Source of the DNA: an uncultured Chloroflexota bacterium
GTDB lineage: Bacteria; Chloroflexota; Anaerolineae; Anaerolineales; UBA4823
Reading direction: 5' to 3'
Assembly: GCA_903871905.1 (NCBI GenBank)
Contig: CAIQIV010000237.1
Location: forward strand, 1 to 43,995
Length of the DNA stretch: 43,995 nucleotides
The notes under the pieces are model-generated. The model made no database searches, was not told the DNA's origin, and worked only from the letters and a program-made list of their open reading frames with translations. The translations under genes were made by a program, and so were the position numbers. Shown here piece after piece: positions 14,495 through 22,450 of this stretch; position 1 is the first letter of the stretch; each line of letters opens with the position of its first letter.

Positions 14495-16371
14495 CCACTA
14501 CCAGTGCATCCACAACCAAGACCAGCCAGGCGCAGGCCAAATCCCGGGGATATTCCCGGGCAACCACTGCCCCCACGCGCAAAGGCGACTCCAGCCAGGT
14601 GCTCCTGCGCCTGATCGGCTACATGATCGACCGGGAAAACCGGTTACGCCTGGTCGTGGCCACCCTGGCGCTCCTGCTGTCCATCATCGCCCTGATTGCC
14701 ATTCCCTGGCTGACCGGCAGAGCGATCAACCTGCTCAGCTCCAGCGGAGGCTCATTGAGCCAGCTGCGCAGCCTGATCACCTGGGCGCTGGTCTCCTGTG
14801 CGGTTTACTTTTTATTAGGCCTGTATGCCAGCCGCCAGTACTCATACCTGGCGACCCGCGGCCTGTTCAAGCTCCAGAACGACCTGTTCAGCCACATGCA
14901 GTCACTCTCGCTGTCTTTCTTCGACCGCCAGCCCCTGGGCCAGCTGGTGAGCCGGGTGACCAACGACGCCGAGACAGTGGCCCAATTCTATGAAAATGCT
15001 GTGTCTCAGATCATCCAGTCGCTGCTGCAGATCCTGCTCATCCTGGGTGTGATGTTGATCACCGACTGGAGGCTCACCATCGCTGCCCTGTTGGTCGTTC
15101 CAGTGCTGTTGTATGTCACCTCTACCGTCGAGCGGGTCTCCTCGCCTGCCTTTGCCAGGCTGCAGGAGGAATTGGGCAATATGTCCGGTTTCCAGGAGGA
15201 GACCATAACCGGCAATAAAGTGATCATCAGCTGCCGCCGCCAGGATTGGGCTGGCGAGCAGAATGAGAAGCTGGCAGACGGGGTTTTCGATGTCGCCAGC
15301 AAGGCCTACTTCGCCGCCCTGCTGCAGTTTCCGGTGACCAGTGTGCTGATCCTGGTGCAGACGGTGATCGTGCTCATTTTTGGTGGTTTCCTGGTCATTG
15401 ATGGCCAGACCGACCTGGGCACCGTCACCGCCTTTGTCGCCTATTCTGCCATGCTGGGCACCCCGCTCTCCGACCTGTCCAACATACTCAGCACTGCCCT
15501 GGCCGCGGTTGCCGGTGGGAGGCGGGTATTCGAGGTGATCGATGAGCAGCCAACCGTGGTGGATACCCCCAGCGCCCAAGACTACCAATTCCAGGGTGGG
15601 CACGTGGAGTTCAAGAACGTGGATTTCAGCTATGTCAAAGGGCGCAAGATCCTCAAGCACAACACCTTTGAAGCGCTCCCTGGGCAGAAGATCGGCATCT
15701 GCGGCCCAACCGGCGCCGGGAAATCCACCATCATCAACATCCTCACCCGCTATTACGACATCGACGGCGGCATGATCCTGATCGACGGGCAGGACATCAG
15801 CAAGCTTACCCAGGTCAGCCTGCGCCAGCAGATTGGCGTGGTGCTGCAGGAGGCTTTTCTCTTCACCGATACGGTGATGAACAATCTGAAATACGCCCGT
15901 CCCGACGCAACCGACGAGGAGTGCATCCAGGCCGCCCAGCAGGCCAATGCCCACGAGTTTATCACCCGCCTGCAAAAGGGCTACCAGACGATGATGACCG
16001 AGCGCGGCGCCAACCTGAGCCAGGGACAGCGCCAGATGCTCACCATTGCCCGTGCTATGGTGGCTAACCCGCGCCTGCTGGTTCTGGACGAGGCTACCAG
16101 CAACGTGGATACGCGCACCGAAAAGCTGATCCAGCAGGGGCTGCAGCGCCTGATAGCCGGGCGCACCAGCTTTGTCATTGCCCACCGGTTGAGCACCATT
16201 CGCGATTCTGCCCGCATCCTGGTGGTCAACGGCGGCGAGATTGTGGAGTCAGGTCCCCATGATGAGCTAATGGCGGCTAAGGGCTTTTACTATGCGCTGT
16301 ATATGAGCCAGTTCAAGGGCAAGCTGCCCGGCGGGCAGGCCGCGGCAAGCGCCGATTTTATCAGTACTTAG
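14491..16371 (+). CDS. Heterodimeric ABC exporter, catalytic-site subunit
   Basis: The 626-residue half-transporter has a polar Ser/Thr-rich N-terminal tail of about 40 residues, six membrane helices, and an ATPase domain with Walker A GPTGAGKST near 406, signature LSQGQRQML, Walker B LLVLDEATSNVD with the catalytic Glu, and a normal switch His in AHRLSTI. Its own signature is the divergent one (LSQGQ), while the partner's is canonical. In the dimer, this protein's Walker motifs pair with the partner's good signature to form the working ATP site, and the other pairing gives the degenerate site. The start overlaps the upstream stop (ATGA), so the two are made together. Confidence 0.93.
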   Translation: MTTTSASTTKTSQAQAKSRGYSRATTAPTRKGDSSQVLLRLIGYMIDRENRLRLVVATLALLLSIIALIAIPWLTGRAINLLSSSGGSLSQLRSLITWALVSCAVYFLLGLYASRQYSYLATRGLFKLQNDLFSHMQSLSLSFFDRQPLGQLVSRVTNDAETVAQFYENAVSQIIQSLLQILLILGVMLITDWRLTIAALLVVPVLLYVTSTVERVSSPAFARLQEELGNMSGFQEETITGNKVIISCRRQDWAGEQNEKLADGVFDVASKAYFAALLQFPVTSVLILVQTVIVLIFGGFLVIDGQTDLGTVTAFVAYSAMLGTPLSDLSNILSTALAAVAGGRRVFEVIDEQPTVVDTPSAQDYQFQGGHVEFKNVDFSYVKGRKILKHNTFEALPGQKIGICGPTGAGKSTIINILTRYYDIDGGMILIDGQDISKLTQVSLRQQIGVVLQEAFLFTDTVMNNLKYARPDATDEECIQAAQQANAHEFITRLQKGYQTMMTERGANLSQGQRQMLTIARAMVANPRLLVLDEATSNVDTRTEKLIQQGLQRLIAGRTSFVIAHRLSTIRDSARILVVNGGEIVESGPHDELMAAKGFYYALYMSQFKGKLPGGQAAASADFIST

Positions 16372-16390
16372 CGCCAGGCAGGAGAGGCAC

Positions 16391-16552
16391 TTGCAAACGA
16401 AGGATGCAAACCAACCTATCAAACCCGCTCTTCCCCACCTGAAAATCCACAGCGGGTTGCGCGCCGGCTGCGATTGCGATGATCACTGCCAGAAGTGTGG
16501 GCTGTGGGGAAAATACTGGTGCGAGGCCGACTGCACCCGCGGCGGCGCATAA
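16391..16552 (+). CDS. Small Cys-rich protein
   Basis: A 53-residue frame starts at TTG with GGAG six bases upstream (16381-16384), 19 bp after the exporter stop. The C-terminal half carries six cysteines and a His in GCDCDDHCQKCG and YWCEADC, a spacing that suggests zinc or iron-sulfur binding. The N-terminal half is polar with HLKIHSGLRAG. I do not recognise the family. The good ribosome site, position at the end of the exporter operon and clustered Cys/Trp support a real gene, but a chance frame cannot be excluded. Confidence 0.55.
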   Translation: MQTKDANQPIKPALPHLKIHSGLRAGCDCDDHCQKCGLWGKYWCEADCTRGGA

Positions 16553-16559
16553 ATGACAC

Positions 16560-16583
16560 CGCCCCGTTATACCGCGAGGGGCG
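16560..16583. terminator. Weak hairpin between convergent genes
   Basis: CGCCCC and GGGGCG form a six-base-pair stem with a 12-base loop between the ends of the Cys-rich gene and the dapB-like gene. There is no T run on either side, so it is at best a weak or factor-assisted terminator. Confidence 0.25.
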
Positions 16584-16598
16584 TCGGAGTGAACACCT

Positions 16599-17402
16599 TT
16601 AGCCCAGGTCCAGTACGCTGTCCAGGCCGCGGCGTAGCCCGGTAAAGGTATGCACCTGGCGAATGGCCAGCAGCGCCCCGCCCACGTAAGGCTCAGCGCT
16701 GCTGCCCGCGTCATGGCGCAGGGTGAGTTGCTGCCCGGGCAAGCCAAAGATAATCTCCACTGAAATAGTATACCCGGGGAGGCGGATGGAGTGCACCTGC
16801 GAGCCATTGAGACGCGCCCCTCGCGTCTCAACCGGACCCTGTGTCTGCTCAAGCGGCACGGTCAGCTCCGCATGGCGAATCTTTGACAGGCGGGCAGCCA
16901 GTTCGCGCGCAGTCCCACTGGGCGCATCCCGTTTGTCGGCGTGGGCATAGTCAATGATTTCCCATTGGGGCAGGTGCCGGGCTGCCATCTCGGCAAACTT
17001 TTGCAACAGAACCACGGTGAGGGCAAAATTGCCGACCGCCAGCAGGCCGCGCTGCTGCCGATCAGCCTCCTGTGCCAATTCAGCGTAATCGGCGTCGGTC
17101 AATCCTGAGGTGCCGATTACCACCTGGCTGCCGTGCTGCAGCGCCGCCAGGCAGTTTCCCCTGGCCGCATCTGGTTTTGTGTAGTCAAAGAAAACATCGC
17201 AGGGTTGGGACAGCGCCTCCTCAGCCGTGGAAAAAACAGGGCAAGCCAGGCGCGGCTCGTCTAAAATCTCGCCCAAAACGCTTCCTGCATAGGTGCGAGA
17301 CACCGCCGCTGTTAGCTCAATATCCTCCGTTTGGGCAATCCCCCGGGCGAGCGCCGAGCCCGCCCAGCCGGTTGCCCCCGCCAGGCACACACGAATAACC
17401 AT
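16599..17402 (-). CDS. DapB-family dihydrodipicolinate reductase-like protein
   Basis: The 267-residue protein starts MVIRVCLAGATGWAG, a Rossmann nucleotide-binding turn, and contains KRDAPSGTARELA, which matches the DapB signature KxDAPSGTA. DapB reduces 4-hydroxy-tetrahydrodipicolinate with NAD(P)H on the way to lysine and diaminopimelate. Here the residues before the signature read DYAHADK, so the position four before the Lys, a catalytic His in E. coli DapB, is Ala. A DapB paralogue with another substrate is therefore possible. The start at 17402 has GGAGGAGAC directly upstream; a longer frame to 17597 runs through a tRNA gene. No other lysine gene is nearby. Confidence 0.8.
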   Translation of the reverse strand: MVIRVCLAGATGWAGSALARGIAQTEDIELTAAVSRTYAGSVLGEILDEPRLACPVFSTAEEALSQPCDVFFDYTKPDAARGNCLAALQHGSQVVIGTSGLTDADYAELAQEADRQQRGLLAVGNFALTVVLLQKFAEMAARHLPQWEIIDYAHADKRDAPSGTARELAARLSKIRHAELTVPLEQTQGPVETRGARLNGSQVHSIRLPGYTISVEIIFGLPGQQLTLRHDAGSSAEPYVGGALLAIRQVHTFTGLRRGLDSVLDLG

Positions 17403-17421
17403 GTCTCCTCCAATTTTAATC

Positions 17422-17444
17422 AAAAAGACGCCCGGGTGGGCGTC
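17422..17444 (-). terminator. Terminator after tRNA-Asn
   Basis: GACGCCC and GGGCGTC form a seven-base-pair stem with a four-base loop, followed on the minus strand by five T. It lies between the tRNA and the dapB-like gene, 20 bp before the start of the latter, so that gene depends on readthrough or an unseen promoter. Confidence 0.82.
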
Positions 17445-17450
17445 TCTCTC

Positions 17451-17527
17451 TGGCTCCTCGACCAGGACTCGAACCTGGAACCTAGCGGTTAACAGCCGCC
17501 CGCTCTGCCGAATTGAGCTATCGAGGA
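17451..17527 (-). tRNA. tRNA-Asn (anticodon GTT)
   Basis: On the minus strand the 77-base gene folds as a cloverleaf: acceptor TCCTCGA paired with TCGAGGA, D arm GCTC/GAGC, anticodon arm with loop CTGTTAA (anticodon GTT), T arm CCAGG-TTCGAGT-CCTGG, discriminator G and an encoded CCA. It has its own promoter and terminator. Confidence 0.96.
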
Positions 17528-17541
17528 ATTTAGCGCCCCGG

Positions 17542-17570
17542 ATTATAGTCGCAAGGGGTGATCGTGTCAA
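17542..17570 (-). promoter_or_regulatory. Consensus promoter of tRNA-Asn
   Basis: On the minus strand TTGACA (17565-17570) and TATAAT (17542-17547) are both perfect matches separated by 17 bp. This is a textbook strong sigma70-type promoter 15 bp ahead of the tRNA. Confidence 0.9.
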
Positions 17571-17632
17571 GGCGTCGGCACCTCTTTTTTGAACCAATTT
17601 TCAGTGAGATTCCCGTCTGCATCCCGCCTTGC

Positions 17633-17660
17633 TTGACATCCTAAGGATCGGGTGTAAGAT
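17633..17660 (+). promoter_or_regulatory. Promoter of the methyltransferase gene
   Basis: TTGACA (17633-17638) is followed at 16 bp by TAAGAT (17655-17660). The predicted leader is about 32 bases and ends with ATAGGATTTCACCC before the ATG at 17699. Confidence 0.65.
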
Positions 17661-17698
17661 TTATCCAACTTACCCACAAAAAATATAGGATTTCACCC

Positions 17699-18661
17699 AT
17701 GGAAGCTCTCTTGTGCAGCGCCCCCCAGATCTTGATGGAAGGCTCGGTCTACGAGCGGCTGCGCCGCCATCCCGAGATAATCTTCGATCCCTTCATCGCT
17801 CATGCCGGGCTGGTTTATCCCCCGGTGGGATCTGCCCTGCTTGAGGAAGTGCATCGCGAGTACTGGGAAGTGGGTCAGCGCTACCGTCTGCCGATGATCG
17901 CCCTGACCGACACCTGGCGCGCCAGCCAGGAGCGCGTCGAGCGCTCGGGTTTTGCCAGGTTCCCGGTAAACGAGGACAATGTCCGCTTCTTGACCGGGCT
18001 GCGCAGCCGCTTTATGGACAACCGACCACCCCACCCTAGCCCCGTGTTGATCGCCGGGCAGATCGGCCCATACGGCGACGCCTACCGCCCCCTGGAAGCA
18101 CCTGGCCGCCAGCAAGCAGAACGGTTGCACGCATGGCAGGTCGAGGCGCTGGCTGGCAGCGGCGTGGACCTGCTAGCCGCTTGCACCTTGCCCGCTTTTC
18201 CCGAAGCACAGGCCATCGCCGGTTTGTTCTCCCGCACAGGCCTGCCTTACTTTCTGAGCTTTGTCATCCGCCCACAGGGGACGCTGCTGGACGGCACCCT
18301 ATTGTACCAGGCCATCGAAACCATCGACCAGCAGGCCGTTTTTCCGCCCTTTGGCTACTCCATCAACTGCGTCCACCCAGGCGCGATGCTGGAAGGACTG
18401 CGCAACCTGGAGGCAGCCCGTCCTGGCTTGAGCCGGCGCATCGCCGGATTCCAGGCCAACACCTCCCCCAGGAGTCCGGAAGAGTTGGACGGGCTGGTCG
18501 AGTTGGAGAGTGAGGCCCCCGCGACGCTGGCTGCCCAGATGCTCCAGGTGCAGCAGCAGTATGGCGTGCGTATCCTGGGCGGCTGCTGCGGCTGCGGGAC
18601 GCAGCACATCGAGCACCTGGCCCGCTGTATGACCTCCGGCTGCAAACCGCGGGATGAGTAG
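17699..18661 (+). CDS. Homocysteine S-methyltransferase family protein
   Basis: The 320-residue protein is a TIM-barrel methyltransferase of the BHMT/MmuM/MetH-N family. The zinc site is visible as INCVHPG near residue 225 and GGCCGCGTQHI near residue 300, giving the three Cys ligands. GSALLEEVHREY and ALTDTWRAS fit the usual N-terminal barrel strands. It should move a methyl group from a donor such as S-methylmethionine or betaine to homocysteine; the donor cannot be assigned. The first helix lacks the common GG-x-x-E start and instead reads LMEGSVYERL. It has its own promoter and no clear operon partners. Confidence 0.85.
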   Translation: MEALLCSAPQILMEGSVYERLRRHPEIIFDPFIAHAGLVYPPVGSALLEEVHREYWEVGQRYRLPMIALTDTWRASQERVERSGFARFPVNEDNVRFLTGLRSRFMDNRPPHPSPVLIAGQIGPYGDAYRPLEAPGRQQAERLHAWQVEALAGSGVDLLAACTLPAFPEAQAIAGLFSRTGLPYFLSFVIRPQGTLLDGTLLYQAIETIDQQAVFPPFGYSINCVHPGAMLEGLRNLEAARPGLSRRIAGFQANTSPRSPEELDGLVELESEAPATLAAQMLQVQQQYGVRILGGCCGCGTQHIEHLARCMTSGCKPRDE

Positions 18662-18738
18662 ACGCCTGGATCTCATTCAGCATGACAGTTCACTTCCCTA
18701 TCCGCCTCAAGATCTTGCGGCTTTTCCCGATAATTGGT

Positions 18739-18768
18739 TTGACTGATCATTGCCGGAAAAGGTATAAT
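18739..18768 (+). promoter_or_regulatory. Promoter of the signalling operon
   Basis: TTGACT (18739-18744) and a perfect TATAAT (18763-18768) are separated by 18 bp. The leader is about 47 bases, with GAGG seven bases before the ATG at 18822. No comparably strong promoter is seen in the gaps as far as 31883. Confidence 0.75.
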
Positions 18769-18821
18769 CTCAATACTTTATTCAGCCTCTTTCCATCCCA
18801 CCTGACCTTTGAGGCTTGCCC

Positions 18822-19664
18822 ATGCCGCTGAAAGGCGATTTACGCGATTTCTCAACCTCACAGCTGCTCAATTTGATCAGCGTGGCCCGCAAAACAGGGA
18901 CGCTGATCGTTGAGTCCCATTCTGACAGCTACCTGGTCTGCTTCCGAGAGGGAAAACTGGCTTATGCCCAGGCAGGCAGGTCAGATAACGGGCTGGCGGC
19001 TGTGCTGGCGCAGGCCAAGAAGATCACGCCTGCCCAATACAAGACGCTTCACGAAAAAGCTGCCGGGATGAGTGATAAAGAGCTGGGGCTGCTGTTGATC
19101 AACGCCAATTACATCACCCAGCAGGATATCCTCACCAGCCTGCAGAACTACTTCATCAGCATCATCCACAAGTTGTTTGACCTGCCAGAAGGCGCCTTCC
19201 GTTTTGAGGGGGGGCTGCAGCCGCCGGAAAGCAAAATCACCCTGCGCATCAACCTGGAAAATCTGATTATCGAAGGCACGCGCCGCCAGCGCGAGCTGGA
19301 GCACCTGCAGGATGAGCTGCCCAGCCTGGACGTGGCCCTGAAATTTAGTGAGCGCCCGGGCGCAAATATTCAAGAGCTGCACTTGAGCCAGGATGAGTGG
19401 CGGGTGGTGCGCTTTGTCAGCCCGAAGAACACCCTGCGCCAGATCGCTGCTGCGGCGGGGCTGAACGAACTGCAGCTGCGGCGCATCGTCTTCAGCCTGC
19501 TGCAAGCCGGGGTGGTCGAGATCATCCGCCTGCCGGCGTCCGGATCACAGGGCAGCGGCTCTATGCCAGCCGATTCACCTGAGCCAGCCCAAAAGGCCGC
19601 CAGGAATCCGGCCGAGCAGCGCTCGCTGATCAACCGCCTGATCAACCGTATCCGCTCACTGTAG
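18822..19664 (+). CDS. PATAN/DUF4388 domain protein
   Basis: The 280-residue protein begins with the pattern of the PATAN (DUF4388) domain: LKGDLRDFSTSQLLNLIS, then KTGTLIVES, CFREGKLAYAQAG. A helical segment follows (AQAKKITPAQY), and the C-terminal half contains a winged-helix-like repeat (LSQDEWRVVRFVSPKNTLRQ). Such proteins are linked to receiver and GTPase signalling in cyanobacteria, myxobacteria and Chloroflexota, often as adaptors. The start at 18822 is preferred over TTG 18816 because of GAGG at 18811. The gene heads the operon and is followed by the small GTPase after 21 bp, a frequent pairing. Confidence 0.8.
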   Translation: MPLKGDLRDFSTSQLLNLISVARKTGTLIVESHSDSYLVCFREGKLAYAQAGRSDNGLAAVLAQAKKITPAQYKTLHEKAAGMSDKELGLLLINANYITQQDILTSLQNYFISIIHKLFDLPEGAFRFEGGLQPPESKITLRINLENLIIEGTRRQRELEHLQDELPSLDVALKFSERPGANIQELHLSQDEWRVVRFVSPKNTLRQIAAAAGLNELQLRRIVFSLLQAGVVEIIRLPASGSQGSGSMPADSPEPAQKAARNPAEQRSLINRLINRIRSL

Positions 19665-19685
19665 CACCAGGAGACTGCCAGGACC

Positions 19686-20324
19686 ATGGCCAATCCGAAA
19701 CACCCCCTGCCTCGAGATCCGAAGGGCGAAACTCCAAAACACAGCCCTGAGCCTGTCCAAGGACAGAAGAGCGCGGTACAAACCGTCAAAATGGTGGTCA
19801 CCGGGCCGTTTAATGCCGGGAAGACCGAATTTATCCGCTCGGTGAGTGAGATCGATGTGGTCTCCACGGAACGCAAGATTTCTTCCTCCACCGAGCGATC
19901 CGCAGTCACCAAGGAGTCGACCACCGTGGCCATGGACTTCGGACGTATCACAGTAGACGATGACCTGGTGCTCTATCTGTTCGGCACACCTGGCCAGAAA
20001 CGCTTCGAATTCATGTGGGAGATCCTTTCCGAAGGCATGTTGGGCTTTATTGTGATGGTCGACAGCACGCGCCCCGAGACTTTCCGCGAGGCGCGCAGCA
20101 TCCTGGAGACATTCCGCGCTTACGCCCCCACACCCTACGTGGTGGCAGCCAACAAACAGGACATGCCCGATGCCTGGGAAATTGAGGATATGCGCATCGC
20201 CCTACGCCTGGATGACCAGGTAAAGATGATGCCATGCTCTGCCACCAACAAAGAGACGGTTAAGAATGTCCTTTTGGAGCTGCTGTACTCCATCCTGGCA
20301 GAAATGGAAGAGAGCGGGGACTAG
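19686..20324 (+). CDS. Small Ras-like GTPase (COG2229/CvnD type)
   Basis: The 212-residue protein has a polar tail of about 35 residues and then a GTPase fold: G1 GPFNAGKTEF, a switch I Thr in KESTTVAMDFG, G3 as LFGTPGQKRF, G4 as ANKQD and G5-like CSATNKE. The Pro in TPGQ replaces the usual A/G of DxxG, and the Asp of DxxG is Gly in FGTPG; both features are common in prokaryotic MglA/CvnD-like proteins. These act as switches for polarity or signalling, usually with a roadblock-type partner; none is encoded here, though the PATAN protein may take that role. The stop overlaps the next start (TAGTG). Confidence 0.87.
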   Translation: MANPKHPLPRDPKGETPKHSPEPVQGQKSAVQTVKMVVTGPFNAGKTEFIRSVSEIDVVSTERKISSSTERSAVTKESTTVAMDFGRITVDDDLVLYLFGTPGQKRFEFMWEILSEGMLGFIVMVDSTRPETFREARSILETFRAYAPTPYVVAANKQDMPDAWEIEDMRIALRLDDQVKMMPCSATNKETVKNVLLELLYSILAEMEESGD

Positions 20325-21109
20325 TGTCTTCGATCACCACGGACCAGGGGATCTTGCACTATGAAGTGTTCGGCCGCGGCCGTCCGGTGATCCTGCTGCA
20401 CGGCTGGCTCGGTTCGTGGGGGCTGTGGCAGGAGACGATGACCGACCTGGGCCGCTATTACCGCACCTATGCCCTGGATTTCTGGGGTTTTGGTGAATCG
20501 GGGCGCAAACGCGATACCTACGTTGTCCAGGATTTTGTCAGCCTGGTGGACCAGTTCATGGAGGCGCTGGGGATTGCTCAGGCGCCGTTGGTGGGGCACT
20601 CTATGGGCGGCACAGTCAGCCTGTCTGTAGCAATCCAGCACCCGGAACGGGTGCGCAAGGTGGTGGTGATTGGCTCGCCGATCACCGGGTCGTCGCTTTC
20701 CCTGCTGCTCAAGCTGTTTGGCGTGCACCCTATTGCCTGGGTGGTCTACCACAACCTGTGGGGTCTGAAGCTCGGCTTCCGCATCCTGGCCCCCTGGTAC
20801 TCGCGCGACCCGCGCTGGGCAGCCATGATGAACCGCGATCTGGAGCGCACCACCCTGGAGTCTTTCCTGATGAGTATTGCCTCGCTGCGCCTGACCGACC
20901 TGCGCCCGCTGCTGAACCAGGTGCATGTGCCAGTGATGGGCATGTACGGTCATAAGGACGTGGTGGTGGACCCCAACCAGTGGCAGCCCATCCAGGCAGG
21001 CATCCCGGGGGCGCGCATCGAGCGCTTCCCCGATTCGGGGCACTTCATCATGCTGGATGAACCAGAGCGCTTCCGGGGGGTGCTCAAAAATTTTCTCGAT
21101 CAGGATTAG
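20324..21109 (+). CDS. Alpha/beta hydrolase, catalytically intact
   Basis: The 261-residue protein is an alpha/beta hydrolase: oxyanion segment LLHGWLGSW, nucleophile elbow VGHSMGG with Ser93, an acid in GHKDVVVD and the catalytic His in DSGHFIMLDEP. The cap region is helical (TGSSLSLLLKLF). The substrate is unknown; esters or lactones are typical. The GTG start overlaps the GTPase stop, so expression is coupled. It is a paralogue of the protein at 31098, with which it shares GRGRP, GSW and DSGHF in the same places. Confidence 0.88.
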   Translation: MSSITTDQGILHYEVFGRGRPVILLHGWLGSWGLWQETMTDLGRYYRTYALDFWGFGESGRKRDTYVVQDFVSLVDQFMEALGIAQAPLVGHSMGGTVSLSVAIQHPERVRKVVVIGSPITGSSLSLLLKLFGVHPIAWVVYHNLWGLKLGFRILAPWYSRDPRWAAMMNRDLERTTLESFLMSIASLRLTDLRPLLNQVHVPVMGMYGHKDVVVDPNQWQPIQAGIPGARIERFPDSGHFIMLDEPERFRGVLKNFLDQD

Positions 21110-21118
21110 CCAGACGCC

Positions 21119-22396
21119 ATGCTTAAAATTATCCTACAGGACCCACGCAGCCTGCGCCCATTCAACGAGCGGGCGCGCGACCTGAGGGTGATGAATAAGC
21201 CGCTGTGGCTGGCGCAGCGTGATGTGCTGGCGCCATACACCACCCGCGAGTTGGAGCTGCCGGCTGGCGCTCCGCTGCCCGAGGTACAGGAAGAGTGCCT
21301 GGTCTATCGTGACAACCTGTATTTTGACGACGCCTACATGCAGGCCTTCCTGGATGCCGCACGGCGCAGCTCCCACCCCAGTCAGGCGGCTTTTGCCGCC
21401 GACGACCCGCCCTTTCGCGAACATGCCCTGCCCCTCTCCACCTCCTACACCCAACAGGGAGATATTTACCTGGCCGAGCTGTGGTACTTCCCGCACGGCA
21501 CCGGTGAAGCATCCCACCCCCTGGTCATCCCGCTCAATTCGATCGAGGCAGGTTACTACCACGTGCCCACCTACATGGCATATGAGCAGGGTGACCTGGT
21601 CTTCCAGGTACCGCTGCGCAGCATGCTGGCAATTGACACCTGGGTGCATATCTTCATCGCCGACGTGGTCTACGGTTTGTTCAGCCGCGGGGCACGCTTC
21701 GAGGACAGGCTGAAAACCGATCCATTTTTCAAGCTGCGCGTGCTCGCCCGGGCAATGTATGAGGGCAGGCAGGTACTGGAATGCTCGGAGCTGGTCAAGA
21801 TCGGCCGCAACTGCGTGATCGACCCGCATGCCGTGATCCACGGGCCAACAACTATCGGTAACAATGTAACCATCAACGCCGGTGCGGTCATCGAAAACTG
21901 CGTCATCGGCGACAACGTCAATGTCTCCCAGGGCTGCCAGCTGATGCTCTCCGTGGTCGGCGATGGCACCTTCCTGCCCTTCCGCGCCTCACTGTTTATG
22001 ACCACCTTCATGGACAACAGCATGGTAGCCCAAAACACCTGCCTGCAGATGTGTGTGGTGGGGCGCAGCACCTTTATCGGCGCGGGATCAACTTTCACCG
22101 ATTACAACTTGCTGCCTTCACCCATCCGTGCCCTGGACGGCGAGGGCAATCTGCGCCTCGCCAATCGCCCGGTGCTGGGCGGCTGCGTTGGGCACAACTG
22201 CCGTCTGGGCGCCGGGATGATCATCTTCCCGGCCCGTACAATCGAATCCGATGTGGTGATCTTTGCCTCTCAGGAGCGGCGGGTGATTGACCGCGACCTG
22301 CGCTTCGAGGACAGCGACCACCAGAAATTGAGCTTTCACCACTTGCATCCCCGCCTGTACCCACGCCCGGGAGAGAAAGTTGAGGAGACATGGTAG
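21119..22396 (+). CDS. Left-handed beta-helix (hexapeptide repeat) protein
   Basis: The 425-residue protein has an N-terminal globular region (about 1-225) that I do not recognise and a C-terminal hexapeptide-repeat beta-helix (about 225-400): IGRNCVIDPHAVIHGPTTIG, NNVTINAGAVIE, VVGDGTFLPF and later NCRLGAGMIIFPA. Such domains often belong to acyl- or nucleotidyltransferases such as GlmU, but the canonical nucleotidyltransferase start GxGxRL is absent. So the enzymatic activity is uncertain and a scaffold role is possible. It follows the hydrolase by 9 bp in the operon. Confidence 0.75.
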   Translation: MLKIILQDPRSLRPFNERARDLRVMNKPLWLAQRDVLAPYTTRELELPAGAPLPEVQEECLVYRDNLYFDDAYMQAFLDAARRSSHPSQAAFAADDPPFREHALPLSTSYTQQGDIYLAELWYFPHGTGEASHPLVIPLNSIEAGYYHVPTYMAYEQGDLVFQVPLRSMLAIDTWVHIFIADVVYGLFSRGARFEDRLKTDPFFKLRVLARAMYEGRQVLECSELVKIGRNCVIDPHAVIHGPTTIGNNVTINAGAVIENCVIGDNVNVSQGCQLMLSVVGDGTFLPFRASLFMTTFMDNSMVAQNTCLQMCVVGRSTFIGAGSTFTDYNLLPSPIRALDGEGNLRLANRPVLGGCVGHNCRLGAGMIIFPARTIESDVVIFASQERRVIDRDLRFEDSDHQKLSFHHLHPRLYPRPGEKVEETW

Positions 22397-22450
22397 AATG
22401 GACTGAACGATCCGTTGTACCAGTAAACGCTTTATTGGAGGGAGGCACCC

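Noticed and set aside
14902..16185. Minus-strand frame of 427 codons
   Set aside because: Shadow of the second ABC exporter subunit, with a His/Gln-rich composition and no domain.
17403..17597. N-terminal extension of the dapB-like gene
   Set aside because: It would run through the terminator and the tRNA-Asn gene; the start at 17402 has a strong ribosome site and the family N-terminus.
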